Assembly: GCF_963663645.1 (NCBI RefSeq)
Contig: NZ_OY760503.1
Location: 2,237,501-2,301,500 of the forward strand
Origin: an uncultured Trichococcus sp.
GTDB taxonomy: Bacteria > Bacillota > Bacilli > Lactobacillales > Aerococcaceae
Direction of reading: 5' to 3'
Length of the DNA stretch: 64,000 nucleotides
Position 1 is the first letter of the stretch. Every line of letters starts with the position of its first letter. Both the position numbers and the translations under genes were made by a program. A model generated the notes under the pieces. It did not search any database, was not told where the DNA came from, and saw only the letters and a program-made list of their open reading frames with translations. This document shows positions 40,719 to 49,825 of the stretch, piece after piece.

Positions 40719-41420
40719 ATGATGCGGTCATATAACACCAAAAGATCCTATTTACCGGATCAATTCTCTGTAACACACTTGTTCTTGGCCATTCAGATCG
40801 TCATTTTTCTGCTGATGACCCTGAACGGCGGGAGCACCAATGTACTGACGCTTATCCTTTTCGGCGCCAAATTCAATCCGGCCATCGCGCAGGGGGAATG
40901 GTGGCGTTTGATAGCGCCTATGTTCATCCACATAGGTTTCACGCACATCCTGGTCAACAGCATCACGCTTTATTACTTGGGCACCCAGATGGAAAGCCTC
41001 TACGGCTCTTTGCGGTTCGCGCTCATCTATCTCCTTAGCGGATTGATGGGGAACCTCATGAGCTTTGCCTTCAATGATTCGATTTCCGCTGGTGCAAGCA
41101 CCTCCCTTTTCGGGTTGTTTGCCGCGGCCATCGTTCTGGGGCGCCAGTTTCCTTACAACGCTGGGATCCAGCTGATGGCCCGCAATTTTACGATGCTGAT
41201 TTTCCTGAATTTCTTCTTCGGCTTTTTTTCCTCAGCAGTCGATAATTTCGGGCATCTTGGCGGGGCGCTTGGCGGAGCGCTTGCGGCCGTGTTCATCGCG
41301 ATGCCGCGCACAGCCAAGAGCAAAAATGTTCAAAGGCTTCTTTTTCTGGTCATTTATTTTGTGAGCGCTATATTCTTTGCTTATACGGGTTTAATGAGGA
41401 CAGGTTTTGCGTTATACTAG
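40719..41420 (+). CDS. Rhomboid-family intramembrane serine protease
   Basis: Polytopic membrane protease of 233 residues (seven helices). The oxyanion Asn lies in HIGFTHILVNSITLYYLG, the catalytic Ser in AGASTSLFGL and the catalytic His in NFGHLGGALGG. The motif GAST replaces the more common GASG, but the Ser is kept. It corresponds to B. subtilis YqgP/GluP in position but lacks the cytosolic N domain and C-terminal TPR, so it is the short type. Two adjacent ATG codons (40719, 40722) follow GGAAGGAAG; either may be used. Confidence 0.92.
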   Translation: MMRSYNTKRSYLPDQFSVTHLFLAIQIVIFLLMTLNGGSTNVLTLILFGAKFNPAIAQGEWWRLIAPMFIHIGFTHILVNSITLYYLGTQMESLYGSLRFALIYLLSGLMGNLMSFAFNDSISAGASTSLFGLFAAAIVLGRQFPYNAGIQLMARNFTMLIFLNFFFGFFSSAVDNFGHLGGALGGALAAVFIAMPRTAKSKNVQRLLFLVIYFVSAIFFAYTGLMRTGFALY

Positions 41421-41449
41421 ACATAAATTGAACTATTGGAGGAAACGAC

Positions 41450-42418
41450 GTGTATAAAAAATTTATCGGTATTGATTTAGGCGGCACTTCAGTGAAATTG
41501 GCTATCTTAACAGCAGAGGGCGAAATCCAGCAAAAATGGAGCATCCCCACGAACATCAACGATGAAGGGGCTCACATCGTGCCTGATATCATTGCTTCAA
41601 TCAAACACCATCTGGATCTCTACCAAATGACTGCGGATGATTTTCAGGGCATCGGCATGGGGTCTCCGGGAGCGGTGGACCGTGAAGCAGGTACTGTCGA
41701 GGGAGCCTTCAACCTGAACTGGAAAACACCGCAGCCTGTGCGTGAAGAAATCGAGCGGGAAATCGGCATCCCTATTTTTATCGATAATGATGCAAACGTT
41801 GCCGCACTCGGAGAAAAATGGCGAGGTGCCGGTGCGGATGACCGCGACGTTGTATTTGTGACGCTTGGCACAGGTGTCGGCGGCGGAATCATTGCGGAAG
41901 GGAATCTTATCCACGGTACTGCAGGTTCAGGCGGCGAAATCGGCCATATGACAGTCGAACCGGGCGGATTCGACTGTACTTGCGGGGGGAAAGGTTGTTT
42001 GGAGACAGTGGCGAGCGCAACAGGCGTCGTCAAATTGGCCCGCAAACATGCGGAAGAATATGCCGGCAATTCGCAGCTCAAAGTCATCATCGACGATGGC
42101 CAGGAAATCAATTCCAAAATGGTTTTTGATTTGGCGAAAGAAGGGGACGAGTTGGCAGTCCTTGTTGTCGATCGCGCTGCCTATTATTTGGGTTTGGCCT
42201 GCAGCCATATCGGAAATCTTTTGAATCCAGCGTATATCGTCATCGGTGGCGGTGTCTCCGCAGCCGGGGAATTCCTTTTGGAGCAAGTAAGGACCTACTT
42301 TGCTGAATTTTCATTCCCGAACGTCAAGAAGACTACGCATATCAAATTAGCCGCGCTCGGAAATGACGCCGGAATAGTTGGGGCATGTTACCTTGCGCTG
42401 ACGGAAATCAGCAAATAA
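41450..42418 (+). CDS. glcK: Glucokinase, ROK family
   Basis: Phosphorylates cytosolic glucose to glucose 6-phosphate; 322 residues. The phosphate-binding loop is FIGIDLGGTSVKLAIL, the substrate Asp is in IDNDANVAALGE, and the ROK zinc motif is FDCTCGGKGCLETVAS (CxCGxxGCxE), which marks glucokinases of B. subtilis GlcK type. GTG at 41450 follows TGGAGGAAAC. It feeds the pentose phosphate genes zwf and gnd in this window. B. subtilis has yqgQ just upstream; here that gene is absent. Confidence 0.96.
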   Translation: MYKKFIGIDLGGTSVKLAILTAEGEIQQKWSIPTNINDEGAHIVPDIIASIKHHLDLYQMTADDFQGIGMGSPGAVDREAGTVEGAFNLNWKTPQPVREEIEREIGIPIFIDNDANVAALGEKWRGAGADDRDVVFVTLGTGVGGGIIAEGNLIHGTAGSGGEIGHMTVEPGGFDCTCGGKGCLETVASATGVVKLARKHAEEYAGNSQLKVIIDDGQEINSKMVFDLAKEGDELAVLVVDRAAYYLGLACSHIGNLLNPAYIVIGGGVSAAGEFLLEQVRTYFAEFSFPNVKKTTHIKLAALGNDAGIVGACYLALTEISK

Positions 42419-42484
42419 ATCATCCCCTGCAAATGGGGCCCTGAACATTTTCAAAAAAGAAAATGCGGGAGGATGGAGGATGGC

Positions 42485-43573
42485 ATGAGAAAAAGGGAAC
42501 TAACGTCGATCATTCTCTCGCTCTCAAGTGTTCTTATTCTGACGGCCTGTACACAGCGATTGTCGTATCCTGATCAATCAGGGGTAAATGAGCAGAGCCT
42601 TTCTTCCAGCACCAACATCCCATCAATCCCTAAGGATGATTTCCTTTACACTGTAGGATGGTTGGACGATCAGACTATTCTTGTCGCATTGGAGTCAAAT
42701 GGAGAATACGGCCTGTACAGCCATGACCTGCTCACAGGTGAAGAACGGCCGATCCGGACTTTTTCAGATCGGCTTGTTTTTGCTGCGGTTTCCGCAAATG
42801 GCCGGCGGATTTTGGTCCAAGTCGCAAGTCAACAGGGAAACAACGTTATGATGATCGACAGGTCAGGGAACTTACTTGCCGATATTCATTTTTCCGCTGG
42901 GCTTTTGACGAGCGTTTCCTGGAATCCGACAAACGAAGGGAAGTTGTTCCTTTCCTCCCAAAAAACAGCGGGCAGCCTGGTAAATTACCTTTGGGATCTG
43001 TCTTCGAATGAAGCGTGGACGGAAATGTCGATCACGGAGGAAATGCCGGTTTGGTATTCGGAAAATATGTACCTCCACCGGGAAATCGCGACTGATGGCG
43101 TTTCTGCGTTGGTGTTGAGTGACATTCGTTTTCCCGGAAAAGATACTGTCATCGATCGGGAAATCCTTGCTTACGGACTGGAAGGCGAATCAGTATGGGT
43201 GGTGACCCCTTCGGATTTCAATGAGGAAGAGTTGCTTGTCGTTTCCTACTATCCGCTTCTGATTACCCAAGGCTATATTGTCTTGCCGCGCATCACCGAT
43301 GGAAGCGGACTTGTCATTCCTGAATTCAAAAAAGGCAATGATTCGGACGAAACGTTTGCTGTGCTTCCGAAAAAGGAGCCGGAGGGCATTGCCGGCATCA
43401 CCTATGGACTCGCGAAAATCGCTTTTTCCGAAAACGCTTCGGAGGTGCTGACTGAAGTCGAGCGAATGGATCCGATTTCCGTTTCGCCGGAAGGGACCTA
43501 CGTGCTCTACGGGAATCGTTATGAGTATCTGTACGATGTGGAACGCAAGGGCTGGATACAATTGTCGGAATAG
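42485..43573 (+). CDS. yqgU: YqgU-like lipoprotein, beta-propeller type
   Basis: Predicted lipoprotein of 362 residues: signal peptide with hydrophobic core SIILSLSSVLIL and lipobox LTAC, so the mature N terminus is a lipidated Cys. The body has repeated strand motifs (TVGWLDDQTILVALES, VFAAVSANGRRILVQ, SVSWNPTNEGKLFLSS) consistent with a six-bladed propeller. Length and position after glcK match B. subtilis YqgU, whose role is unknown. The ATG at 42485 follows GGAGG at 5 bases. Confidence 0.82.
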   Translation: MRKRELTSIILSLSSVLILTACTQRLSYPDQSGVNEQSLSSSTNIPSIPKDDFLYTVGWLDDQTILVALESNGEYGLYSHDLLTGEERPIRTFSDRLVFAAVSANGRRILVQVASQQGNNVMMIDRSGNLLADIHFSAGLLTSVSWNPTNEGKLFLSSQKTAGSLVNYLWDLSSNEAWTEMSITEEMPVWYSENMYLHREIATDGVSALVLSDIRFPGKDTVIDREILAYGLEGESVWVVTPSDFNEEELLVVSYYPLLITQGYIVLPRITDGSGLVIPEFKKGNDSDETFAVLPKKEPEGIAGITYGLAKIAFSENASEVLTEVERMDPISVSPEGTYVLYGNRYEYLYDVERKGWIQLSE

Positions 43574-43656
43574 AAAAAAAGTCTTTAAAACTGTAGCAAT
43601 ACGCTTTGCACAAGTGTAAAATATGAGAGCAAGAGTATCGAAAGGATGGATTTATT

Positions 43657-44058
43657 TTGAATTTAACAGGAATTGATATTTTTAATATCGCATTATGGAT
43701 ATTCATCATCGGATATGCCATTTATCAAGCTTATTTTTATTTCCAAAGAAAGAATGCGGCTACAATGCTGACTGCAGAGGAATTCAAAAAAGATCTGCGG
43801 AAAGCGCAATTGATCGATGTCCGCGAAAAAACGGAGTTCGATGCAGGGCACATTTTGGGAGCGAGAAATATCGCTTATTCAGCTTTCAAGCAACGCTATC
43901 AAGAAATCCGCAAAGATCAGCCGATTTATCTGTATGATCAAAATTCCATGTTGAGCGGACGCTGCGCAGCAATACTGAAAAAGAATGGCTACAAAAATAT
44001 TTTCATCCTGAAGGGCGGCTATGCCGGCTGGGACGGGAAAGTCAAAAAGAGCATCTAA
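43657..44058 (+). CDS. Membrane-anchored rhodanese-like protein lacking the catalytic Cys
   Basis: Protein of 133 residues starting at TTG behind GAAAGGATGG. One N-terminal helix (IFNIALWIFIIGYAIYQAYF) precedes a single rhodanese domain (residues 45-130: LIDVREKTEFDAGHILGARN, ILKGGYAGWDGKV). The active-site loop, normally a Cys-x4-R cradle, reads YDQNSMLSGR, so no cysteine is in place; thiosulfate sulfurtransferase activity is unlikely. It is related in layout to B. subtilis YqhL. A binding or redox-sensing role is possible. Confidence 0.87.
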   Translation: MNLTGIDIFNIALWIFIIGYAIYQAYFYFQRKNAATMLTAEEFKKDLRKAQLIDVREKTEFDAGHILGARNIAYSAFKQRYQEIRKDQPIYLYDQNSMLSGRCAAILKKNGYKNIFILKGGYAGWDGKVKKSI

Positions 44059-44065
44059 GTAAATA

Positions 44066-44109
44066 AAAAAGGTTCCCGGAATCAGCTTATGGATTCCGGG
44101 AACCTTTTT
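44066..44109. terminator. Bidirectional terminator
   Basis: An 18-bp perfect stem, AAAAAGGTTCCCGGAATC and its complement, around AGCTTATG. It serves the rhodanese-like gene and the convergent small gene on the minus strand. Confidence 0.94.
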
Positions 44110-44121
44110 GAGTGTTGCTTC

Positions 44122-44256
44122 TTACATATTTATGAACAAAGAGTACAAGACGGAAAGGACCGATCCGCCGACCATGGCCAGCAACATGATCCAAATGATG
44201 AATTTGCTGAATTTATTGAATTTTGAAGAGGTAGCACCAGTTTTCTTTGTCAACAT
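44122..44256 (-). CDS. Small membrane protein, DUF4044-like (44 aa)
   Basis: A 44-residue gene on the minus strand that is easy to overlook. ATG (minus) follows AAAGGTGGG at a good distance. The product starts MLTKKTGATSSKFNKFSKF and then has one membrane helix (IIWIMLLAMVGGSVLSVLYS). The basic N terminus plus single helix resembles DUF4044 proteins of Lactobacillales. It ends next to a bidirectional terminator, which supports it as a true transcription unit. Function unknown. Confidence 0.68.
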   Translation of the reverse strand: MLTKKTGATSSKFNKFSKFIIWIMLLAMVGGSVLSVLYSLFINM

Positions 44257-44440
44257 TATTCCCACCTTTTGTTTTTTACATGGCATAGTTTACAACAATA
44301 AATTATAAAAGTAAATGTTGGAGAATCAGGGGAAAGAAAAGAAAGCCATTATTTTCAATTGTATGCTTTCCATTTAGTCGAATTTTTGTTAGGATTAAGA
44401 TTATAGAATGATGTGTTTATCATGAAGGGAGAATTTATTT

Positions 44441-45877
44441 ATGTCAAAACAGCAAATTGGCGTTGTCGGGATGGCCGTAATGGGCAAAAATCTAGCATTG
44501 AACATTGAAAGCAGAGGTTATTCCGTATCCGTATTCAACCGTTCAGGTTCAAAAACTGAGCAAGTGATCGCGGAAAACCCAGAGAAAAAACTGGTTCCTA
44601 CTTATACTATCGAAGAATTTGTTGAGTCTTTGGAAAAACCAAGAAGAATCATGATGATGGTAAAAGCTGGGGAGGCAACCGACAAAACGATCCAATCGTT
44701 GCTGCCTCACTTGGATAAAGGCGATATCCTGATCGACGGAGGGAATACTTTCTACAAAGATACGATCCGCCGCAGCAAAGAATTGGAAAACTCAGGCATC
44801 AATTTCATCGGAACTGGCGTTTCCGGTGGGGAAGAAGGCGCATTGAAAGGCCCTTCAATCATGCCTGGCGGACAACGCGATGCATACGATTTGGTTGCAC
44901 CGATTTTGGAACAGATTTCCGCTAAAGCTCCGGATGGCGAACCTTGTGTAGCCTACATCGGCAAAGATGGCGCTGGACATTACGTTAAGATGGTCCACAA
45001 CGGAATCGAGTACGGGGATATGCAATTGATCGCAGAAGCCTATGACATCATGTACAAGTACCTTGGCATGTCAGTGGAAGAAATTGCTGCAGTCTTCATC
45101 GAATGGAACAAAGGCGAGTTGGACAGCTTTTTGATCGACATCACTGCTGACATCTTGACTAAATACGACCCTGAAACAGGCAAACCAATGGTTGAGATCA
45201 TCCTGGATCGCGCCGGCAATAAAGGCACTGGCAAATGGACTTCACAAAGTGCCTTGGACTTGGGTGTGCCGTTGCCGTTGATCACTGAATCCGTTTTTGC
45301 TCGTTACATCTCCGCTTTGAAGACAGAACGTGTCGCTGCCAGCGAAATTCTGACTGCGCCGGCTGTTACTGCTACAGAGGGTCTGGATAAAGCTGCATTT
45401 GTTGAAAGCATCCGCAAGGCGCTGTACTTCAGCAAAATCATGAGCTATGCGCAAGGATTCGCTCAAATGCGCGTTGCCAGCGAAGAAAATGATTGGGATC
45501 TGAATTATGGCGAAATCGCTAAAATTTGGCGTGCCGGCTGCATCATCCGTGCGCAATTCCTGCAGAACATCACGGATGCTTACGAAAAGAATCCTGAATT
45601 GCAGAATTTGTTGTTGGATGACTACTTCGTGGACATCACGAAACAATACCAAGGAGCTGTACGTGAAGTGGTTGCTACGGCTGTGGTTGCAGGCGTTCCG
45701 GTACCGACATTCTCATCTGCGGTAGCTTATTTCGATTCTTACCGTTCAGCTGTCTTGCCTGCGAACATCATCCAGGCGCAACGCGACTACTTTGGAGCAC
45801 ATACGTATGAACGCACCGATAAGGCTGGTTCTTATCACTTCGAGTGGGATAAAGAAGTGGAAGTTCCGCAAGACTAA
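44441..45877 (+). CDS. gnd: 6-phosphogluconate dehydrogenase, decarboxylating
   Basis: Third enzyme of the oxidative pentose phosphate pathway, yielding ribulose 5-phosphate, CO2 and NADPH. The 478 residues are the long GndA type. The Rossmann motif is [16 protein letters not shown] with NRS further on ([10 protein letters not shown]). The catalytic Lys is in [15 protein letters not shown] and the substrate-binding [16 protein letters not shown] and C-terminal [11 protein letters not shown] are complete. The ATG follows GAAGGGAGA. Biased codon use suggests strong expression. Confidence 0.98.
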   Translation: MSKQQIGVVGMAVMGKNLALNIESRGYSVSVFNRSGSKTEQVIAENPEKKLVPTYTIEEFVESLEKPRRIMMMVKAGEATDKTIQSLLPHLDKGDILIDGGNTFYKDTIRRSKELENSGINFIGTGVSGGEEGALKGPSIMPGGQRDAYDLVAPILEQISAKAPDGEPCVAYIGKDGAGHYVKMVHNGIEYGDMQLIAEAYDIMYKYLGMSVEEIAAVFIEWNKGELDSFLIDITADILTKYDPETGKPMVEIILDRAGNKGTGKWTSQSALDLGVPLPLITESVFARYISALKTERVAASEILTAPAVTATEGLDKAAFVESIRKALYFSKIMSYAQGFAQMRVASEENDWDLNYGEIAKIWRAGCIIRAQFLQNITDAYEKNPELQNLLLDDYFVDITKQYQGAVREVVATAVVAGVPVPTFSSAVAYFDSYRSAVLPANIIQAQRDYFGAHTYERTDKAGSYHFEWDKEVEVPQD

Positions 45878-45909
45878 AGGGATAAAACGCCATTCTGGCC
45901 AACACTTAC

Positions 45910-45940
45910 GTCATCCGAAGCTGTGCTTCGGATGACATTT
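45910..45940 (+). terminator. Intrinsic terminator of gnd
   Basis: GTCATCCGAAGC-TGT-GCTTCGGATGAC, 12 perfect pairs, followed by ATTTTA. Confidence 0.85.
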
Positions 45941-46049
45941 TACTATCAGGATCATTTAATCAGGAAAAATTCCCGACAGTGTGTTAAAATAAAATGAAAT
46001 TGTAATGGCATGTTGTTATTATTCAAATGAGACATTAGGGGAGAATTCT

Positions 46050-46751
46050 ATGGAAAATAGAGACAAACAAAGAATATTGATTATCGAAGATGAAAAAAAT
46101 CTGGCGCGTTTCATCGAGCTTGAGTTAAAACACGAAGGCTACGAAACGGAAATTTGCTACAACGGCAGAGCCGGTCTGGAAGCAGCCATGAACCAGGACT
46201 GGGATGTCATCCTGTTGGATCTGATGTTGCCGGAATTGAACGGCATCGAAGTTTGTCGTCGCCTGCGTCCCGTCAAAGATACGCCGATCATCATCATGAC
46301 CGCCCGCGACTCCGTCATCGACCGTGTGTCGGGATTGGACCACGGAGCGGATGATTACATCGTGAAGCCATTTGCCATCGAAGAACTTTTGGCCAGGGTG
46401 CGTGCTTTGCTGCGCCGCATCGACATCGAAGAAGAGCAACGCAAGGTGAAACAGACGACCGTCACCTATCGTGATTTGACGATCGAAAAGGAAAATCGTG
46501 TCGTGCGACGTGGCGACGAGCACATCGAACTGACCAAACGCGAATACGAATTATTGTTGATCCTGATGGAAAACATCAACGTCGTCCTGTCAAGGGATGT
46601 ATTGCTGAATAAAGTATGGGGATACAAGACAGAAGTGGAAACAAACGTAGTGGATGTATATATCCGGTATCTGCGCAATAAAATCGATGTAGCCGGCCAA
46701 GAAAGTTATATCCAAACGGTTCGTGGCACCGGATACGTCATGCGCTCATAA
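46050..46751 (+). CDS. OmpR-family response regulator (ArlR/CovR-like)
   Basis: Response regulator of 233 residues. The ATG at 46050 follows AGGGGAG and starts directly before the receiver domain. The acidic pocket is IIEDEKNLARF, the phospho-acceptor Asp is in VILLDLMLPELNG, and KPFAIEELLARVRALLRR closes the receiver. The C-terminal winged helix includes ELTKREYELLLIL and ETNVVDVYIRYLRNKI, nearly identical in pattern to S. aureus ArlR and streptococcal CovR. It pairs with the kinase 4 bp downstream. In relatives this system affects virulence, autolysis or adhesion; its role here is unknown. Confidence 0.93.
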   Translation: MENRDKQRILIIEDEKNLARFIELELKHEGYETEICYNGRAGLEAAMNQDWDVILLDLMLPELNGIEVCRRLRPVKDTPIIIMTARDSVIDRVSGLDHGADDYIVKPFAIEELLARVRALLRRIDIEEEQRKVKQTTVTYRDLTIEKENRVVRRGDEHIELTKREYELLLILMENINVVLSRDVLLNKVWGYKTEVETNVVDVYIRYLRNKIDVAGQESYIQTVRGTGYVMRS

Positions 46752-46755
46752 TACT

Positions 46756-48255
46756 ATGCGCAGAATCAATTATATGCCAACCAAAAAAAGAGGAAATCCC
46801 AAGTCCATTCGGTGGAAATGGGGTTTTCTTTTAAGTATAGCTTTCTTCATGCTGTATTTTATGTCCGCATTGCTGATGCTGAATGCCTACAAAAGCTATC
46901 AATACGATCAGCAAAAAGATGAAGCCGAAAACTTGCTCTATTCGGTCCAATCCGCCTTGTCTGAAATCGACACGAAGCTTTCAGTCAACAGCGTGGAAAG
47001 CATGTTCGAAAAAATTTCTGTTTCCACTGTGACGAAAGGCCTCCAGTCTGTCGGCAACTATCCGTTTTTGGAGGATCTCAAGAGCAGAGGGGCGAACATA
47101 CGCGTATTCGATACAGATGGACAGCTGCTCTATGAAACCCAGAAGAGCTATACGACATTCATCAAAAATCCCGATACTTATGTGCGCGAGACAAAACTGA
47201 ACGATCTTGAAGCATTTGTCGCAGGCGGCCCGATCCTCAGCGAGGAGGACTCCTTCCTGTTAGGGTATGTGCAGATTGTTTTCCGATTGAATGATTATCA
47301 CAAAGTCGTCTCACAGATGACACGGTATTTCTGGTCAGTGACGGCAATCGTGCTTGTTTTATCCACGGCTGCCGGATACGGTATCGCCTTTTACTTCTTC
47401 AGGCCCATCAAACAGATGGTCGATACGATGGATGCGATCGAAGAGGATACATTGTCGGAGACCCGCATCAAAATATCGAAAAACAAAGACGAATTCACCG
47501 ACCTTTCTGTCCATATCAACGGCCTCTTGGATAAGATGGCGCTGTACGTCACCCAGCAAAAGCAGTTTGTTGAGGATGTCTCGCATGAACTTCGGACGCC
47601 AACGGCCATTGTTGAGGGCCATCTGAAATTGCTGAACCGTTGGGGCAAGGAAGATCCGCAAATCCTGGATGAATCCCTTGCCGCTTCCTTGACCGAAATC
47701 CAGCGGATGAAGACGTTGGTTCAGGAGATGCTGGATCTCTCCCGTGCGGAACAAGTCGAAATGCATTATAAAAATGAAGTGACGCCGATCCGGAATGTCG
47801 TGCTGCACACGTTCCATAATTTTAAGATGCTGTATCCGGACTTCGTGTTCAATCTGGATGATGATTTGAATCGCGAAATTTATGTGAACATCTATCGCAA
47901 CCATTTTGAACAAATACTCGTGATATTGATGGACAACGCTGTTAAATATTCGACTGATCGGCATGAAATCCATCTTTCGATTTCCGAATCCATGTCCTAC
48001 GTCCAGATTGCCATCCAAGATTTTGGCGAGGGGATGTCCCAGGAAGATCAGCAGAAGATCTTTTCGCGTTTTTACCGCGTCGATAAAGCCAGATCGCGGA
48101 ACAAAGGCGGGAACGGTTTGGGTCTGTCGATCGCGAAAGAATTATTGGAAGGTTATAAAGGCGACATCACCGTCGAAAGCGTATTGGGGCACGGATCTGT
48201 TTTCCGCATCCAGTTGCCGATTTTGAAGAATTATACACCGGATGAGGAGCTATAG
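46756..48255 (+). CDS. Sensor histidine kinase (ArlS-like)
   Basis: Membrane sensor kinase of 499 residues paired with the preceding regulator. Two helices (FLLSIAFFMLYFMSALLML near residue 25 and FWSVTAIVLVLSTAAGYGIA near 200) flank an extracellular sensor of about 150 residues. They are followed by HAMP, then the H-box FVEDVSHELRTPTAIVEGH, N-box ILVILMDNAVKYST, and G boxes FGEGMSQ and GGNGLGLSIAKELLEG. The start at 46756 has no strong ribosome binding site and is likely coupled to the regulator's stop; an ATG six codons later is possible. Confidence 0.92.
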   Translation: MRRINYMPTKKRGNPKSIRWKWGFLLSIAFFMLYFMSALLMLNAYKSYQYDQQKDEAENLLYSVQSALSEIDTKLSVNSVESMFEKISVSTVTKGLQSVGNYPFLEDLKSRGANIRVFDTDGQLLYETQKSYTTFIKNPDTYVRETKLNDLEAFVAGGPILSEEDSFLLGYVQIVFRLNDYHKVVSQMTRYFWSVTAIVLVLSTAAGYGIAFYFFRPIKQMVDTMDAIEEDTLSETRIKISKNKDEFTDLSVHINGLLDKMALYVTQQKQFVEDVSHELRTPTAIVEGHLKLLNRWGKEDPQILDESLAASLTEIQRMKTLVQEMLDLSRAEQVEMHYKNEVTPIRNVVLHTFHNFKMLYPDFVFNLDDDLNREIYVNIYRNHFEQILVILMDNAVKYSTDRHEIHLSISESMSYVQIAIQDFGEGMSQEDQQKIFSRFYRVDKARSRNKGGNGLGLSIAKELLEGYKGDITVESVLGHGSVFRIQLPILKNYTPDEEL

Positions 48256-48303
48256 GTTCTTGTCAGGGAAATACTCCTTATAAGCAAAAAAAATGAACTA
48301 CAA

Positions 48304-48348
48304 AAAAAGCAGGAAGCGGCTCACACATGAGTTCGCTTCCTGCTTTTT
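48304..48348. terminator. Bidirectional terminator between the kinase gene and yidC
   Basis: AAAAAGCAGGAAGCG pairs with CGCTTCCTGCTTTTT, with an inner CTCA/TGAG stem. Convergent genes lie on both sides. Confidence 0.92.
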
Positions 48349-48360
48349 CTGTAGTTGCAA

Positions 48361-49299
48361 TTAAGGTCTTGGTTGTTTGCCTGCGTTGCGGCCTTTCTTG
48401 CTTTCTGTTTTTTGATTATCGGCGGACAAGGCTTTTGCCGCTTGGGTCGGTGCTGAAGGGGAGGAAGCTGGCTTAGCCATTTTCACGTTCTTCTTGATCG
48501 GGCGATCCTTCATCTCTTCTTCAACTTGTTTTTGGATTTTAGGTTTGATCATGTGGTTTTGAAGTGCAGTCTGGGCTGCGGCGAAAATACCGCCAGCCAG
48601 CCAGTAAAGGGCCAACCCCGCTGGTGAGGACCAAGAGAACATCAGGATCATGATCGGGTTCATCAGCATCATCGATTTCATCTGTGATTTGGTTTCCTGC
48701 GGCATGCCGATAGTGGAAACGTAGCCCTGGATCACATAGGCTAAACCAGCCAAGATTGCCAACAGCGGACTGCTGACACCTAGGTTGATGCCAAGGAATG
48801 TGCTTGCGGAAATTTCCGGCGTCAAATTGACGGCCTGGTACATAGCAGTGAAAATCGGCATCTGGATCAGAATCGGTAAGCAACCGACGCCGCCTGTCAT
48901 GCTGATGTTGTTTTCTTTGTACAATGCCATCATTTCTTGTGAAACTGCCGCTTTTTCCTCAGGTGTCGCTGCATTTTTTTGACGGAATTGGATGTCCTCC
49001 AATTCTGGTTTGATATACTTCATTTTTTCCTGCTGTACCATCGTTTTTTTGATTTGGGTAAAATTCAAGGGCATGATGGCCAAACGGACAATGATTGTGA
49101 TGGCGATGATGGCCAAACCATAATTGCCGTTGAGCAGTTCCGCCAGCATAACGATCAAATTGCCTGTAGGCACCACCAGATAATCATATATAAAGCCAGT
49201 CGGGTTTTTATTCTCATCATATTGCATGCAACCTGTAAGAACCACTAACAGGGACAGCATTTCCGCGGAAAGCAATAACTTCTTTTTGAGTTTCATCAT
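48361..49299 (-). CDS. yidC: Membrane protein insertase YidC (lipoprotein type)
   Basis: Inserts and folds membrane proteins with or without SecYEG; Oxa1/YidC/SpoIIIJ family, 312 residues. The signal peptide ends in lipobox LTGC, as in Gram-positive YidC. Five helices follow, with the hydrophilic-groove Arg in IIVRLAIMPLNFTQIKKTMV and conserved GGVGCLPILIQMPIFTAMYQ and the last helices PIMILMFSWSSPAGLALYW. The basic tail (KKGRNAGKQPRP) resembles the YidC2 tail that binds ribosomes. ATG follows AAGGAACG on the minus strand. acyP lies directly upstream on the same strand. Confidence 0.96.
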   Translation of the reverse strand: MMKLKKKLLLSAEMLSLLVVLTGCMQYDENKNPTGFIYDYLVVPTGNLIVMLAELLNGNYGLAIIAITIIVRLAIMPLNFTQIKKTMVQQEKMKYIKPELEDIQFRQKNAATPEEKAAVSQEMMALYKENNISMTGGVGCLPILIQMPIFTAMYQAVNLTPEISASTFLGINLGVSSPLLAILAGLAYVIQGYVSTIGMPQETKSQMKSMMLMNPIMILMFSWSSPAGLALYWLAGGIFAAAQTALQNHMIKPKIQKQVEEEMKDRPIKKNVKMAKPASSPSAPTQAAKALSADNQKTESKKGRNAGKQPRP

Positions 49300-49358
49300 T
49301 CACGTTCCTTTACAATTTTTCGATAACATTACTACTATACCTGAAGGGGAAAATATAT

Positions 49359-49634
49359 TCAATTGGTTACGCGAAAACTTATGTAATTTTCAATGCTGGC
49401 GTCCTCTTCGAGCGTACAGGCATCAACTTTGCCGCTTGGGGAGGGACTGCGTTTGACCGCCGCGATGAAAGCATCGATTTTATCGGTCGGCCCGACAGCC
49501 TCTATATAGACACTTCCGTCATCCTCGTTCCTGACGATGCCGGAAATGCCGATCTGATCCGCCACCATTTTTGTCATATAACGGAACCCCACGCCCTGTA
49601 CCCGGCCGTTCACTGTCATCTTGATTTTTTTCAT
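49359..49634 (-). CDS. acyP: Acylphosphatase
   Basis: Hydrolyses acyl phosphates; 91 residues. The ATG at 49634 follows GGAGGGAAT; a longer frame upstream has no homology. Catalytic Arg and phosphate loop are in NGRVQGVGFRYMT and the catalytic Asn in GIVRNEDDGSVYI. acyP-yidC adjacency is common in Lactobacillales, so the pair is probably cotranscribed. The space upstream contains the left end of a TnpB element. Confidence 0.95.
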   Translation of the reverse strand: MKKIKMTVNGRVQGVGFRYMTKMVADQIGISGIVRNEDDGSVYIEAVGPTDKIDAFIAAVKRSPSPSGKVDACTLEEDASIENYISFRVTN

Positions 49635-49751
49635 AATAAATTCCCTCCAGATTCTAGGATGCGCATACGTTGCAGCTTTTAATTTCAGTTTACAGTCTTC
49701 GTCAAGAAGTTTCAATCCCGATACCTTGCGCGGGAATAATTTTCCGGGCTG

Positions 49752-49760
49752 TGCTATACT
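49752..49760 (+). promoter_or_regulatory. Orphan extended -10 promoter left of the TnpB element
   Basis: TGC-TATACT reads rightwards into the IS element. No gene other than tnpB and the DUF1033 gene beyond the element lies downstream, so it may be the original DUF1033 promoter separated by the insertion. No good -35 box is visible. Confidence 0.35.
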
Positions 49761-49825
49761 TTTTGCAACAAAGAAGGCTTTAAACAGTGAATAAAAATCT
49801 TCTCAAATGTATGCAAATCTTTTAT

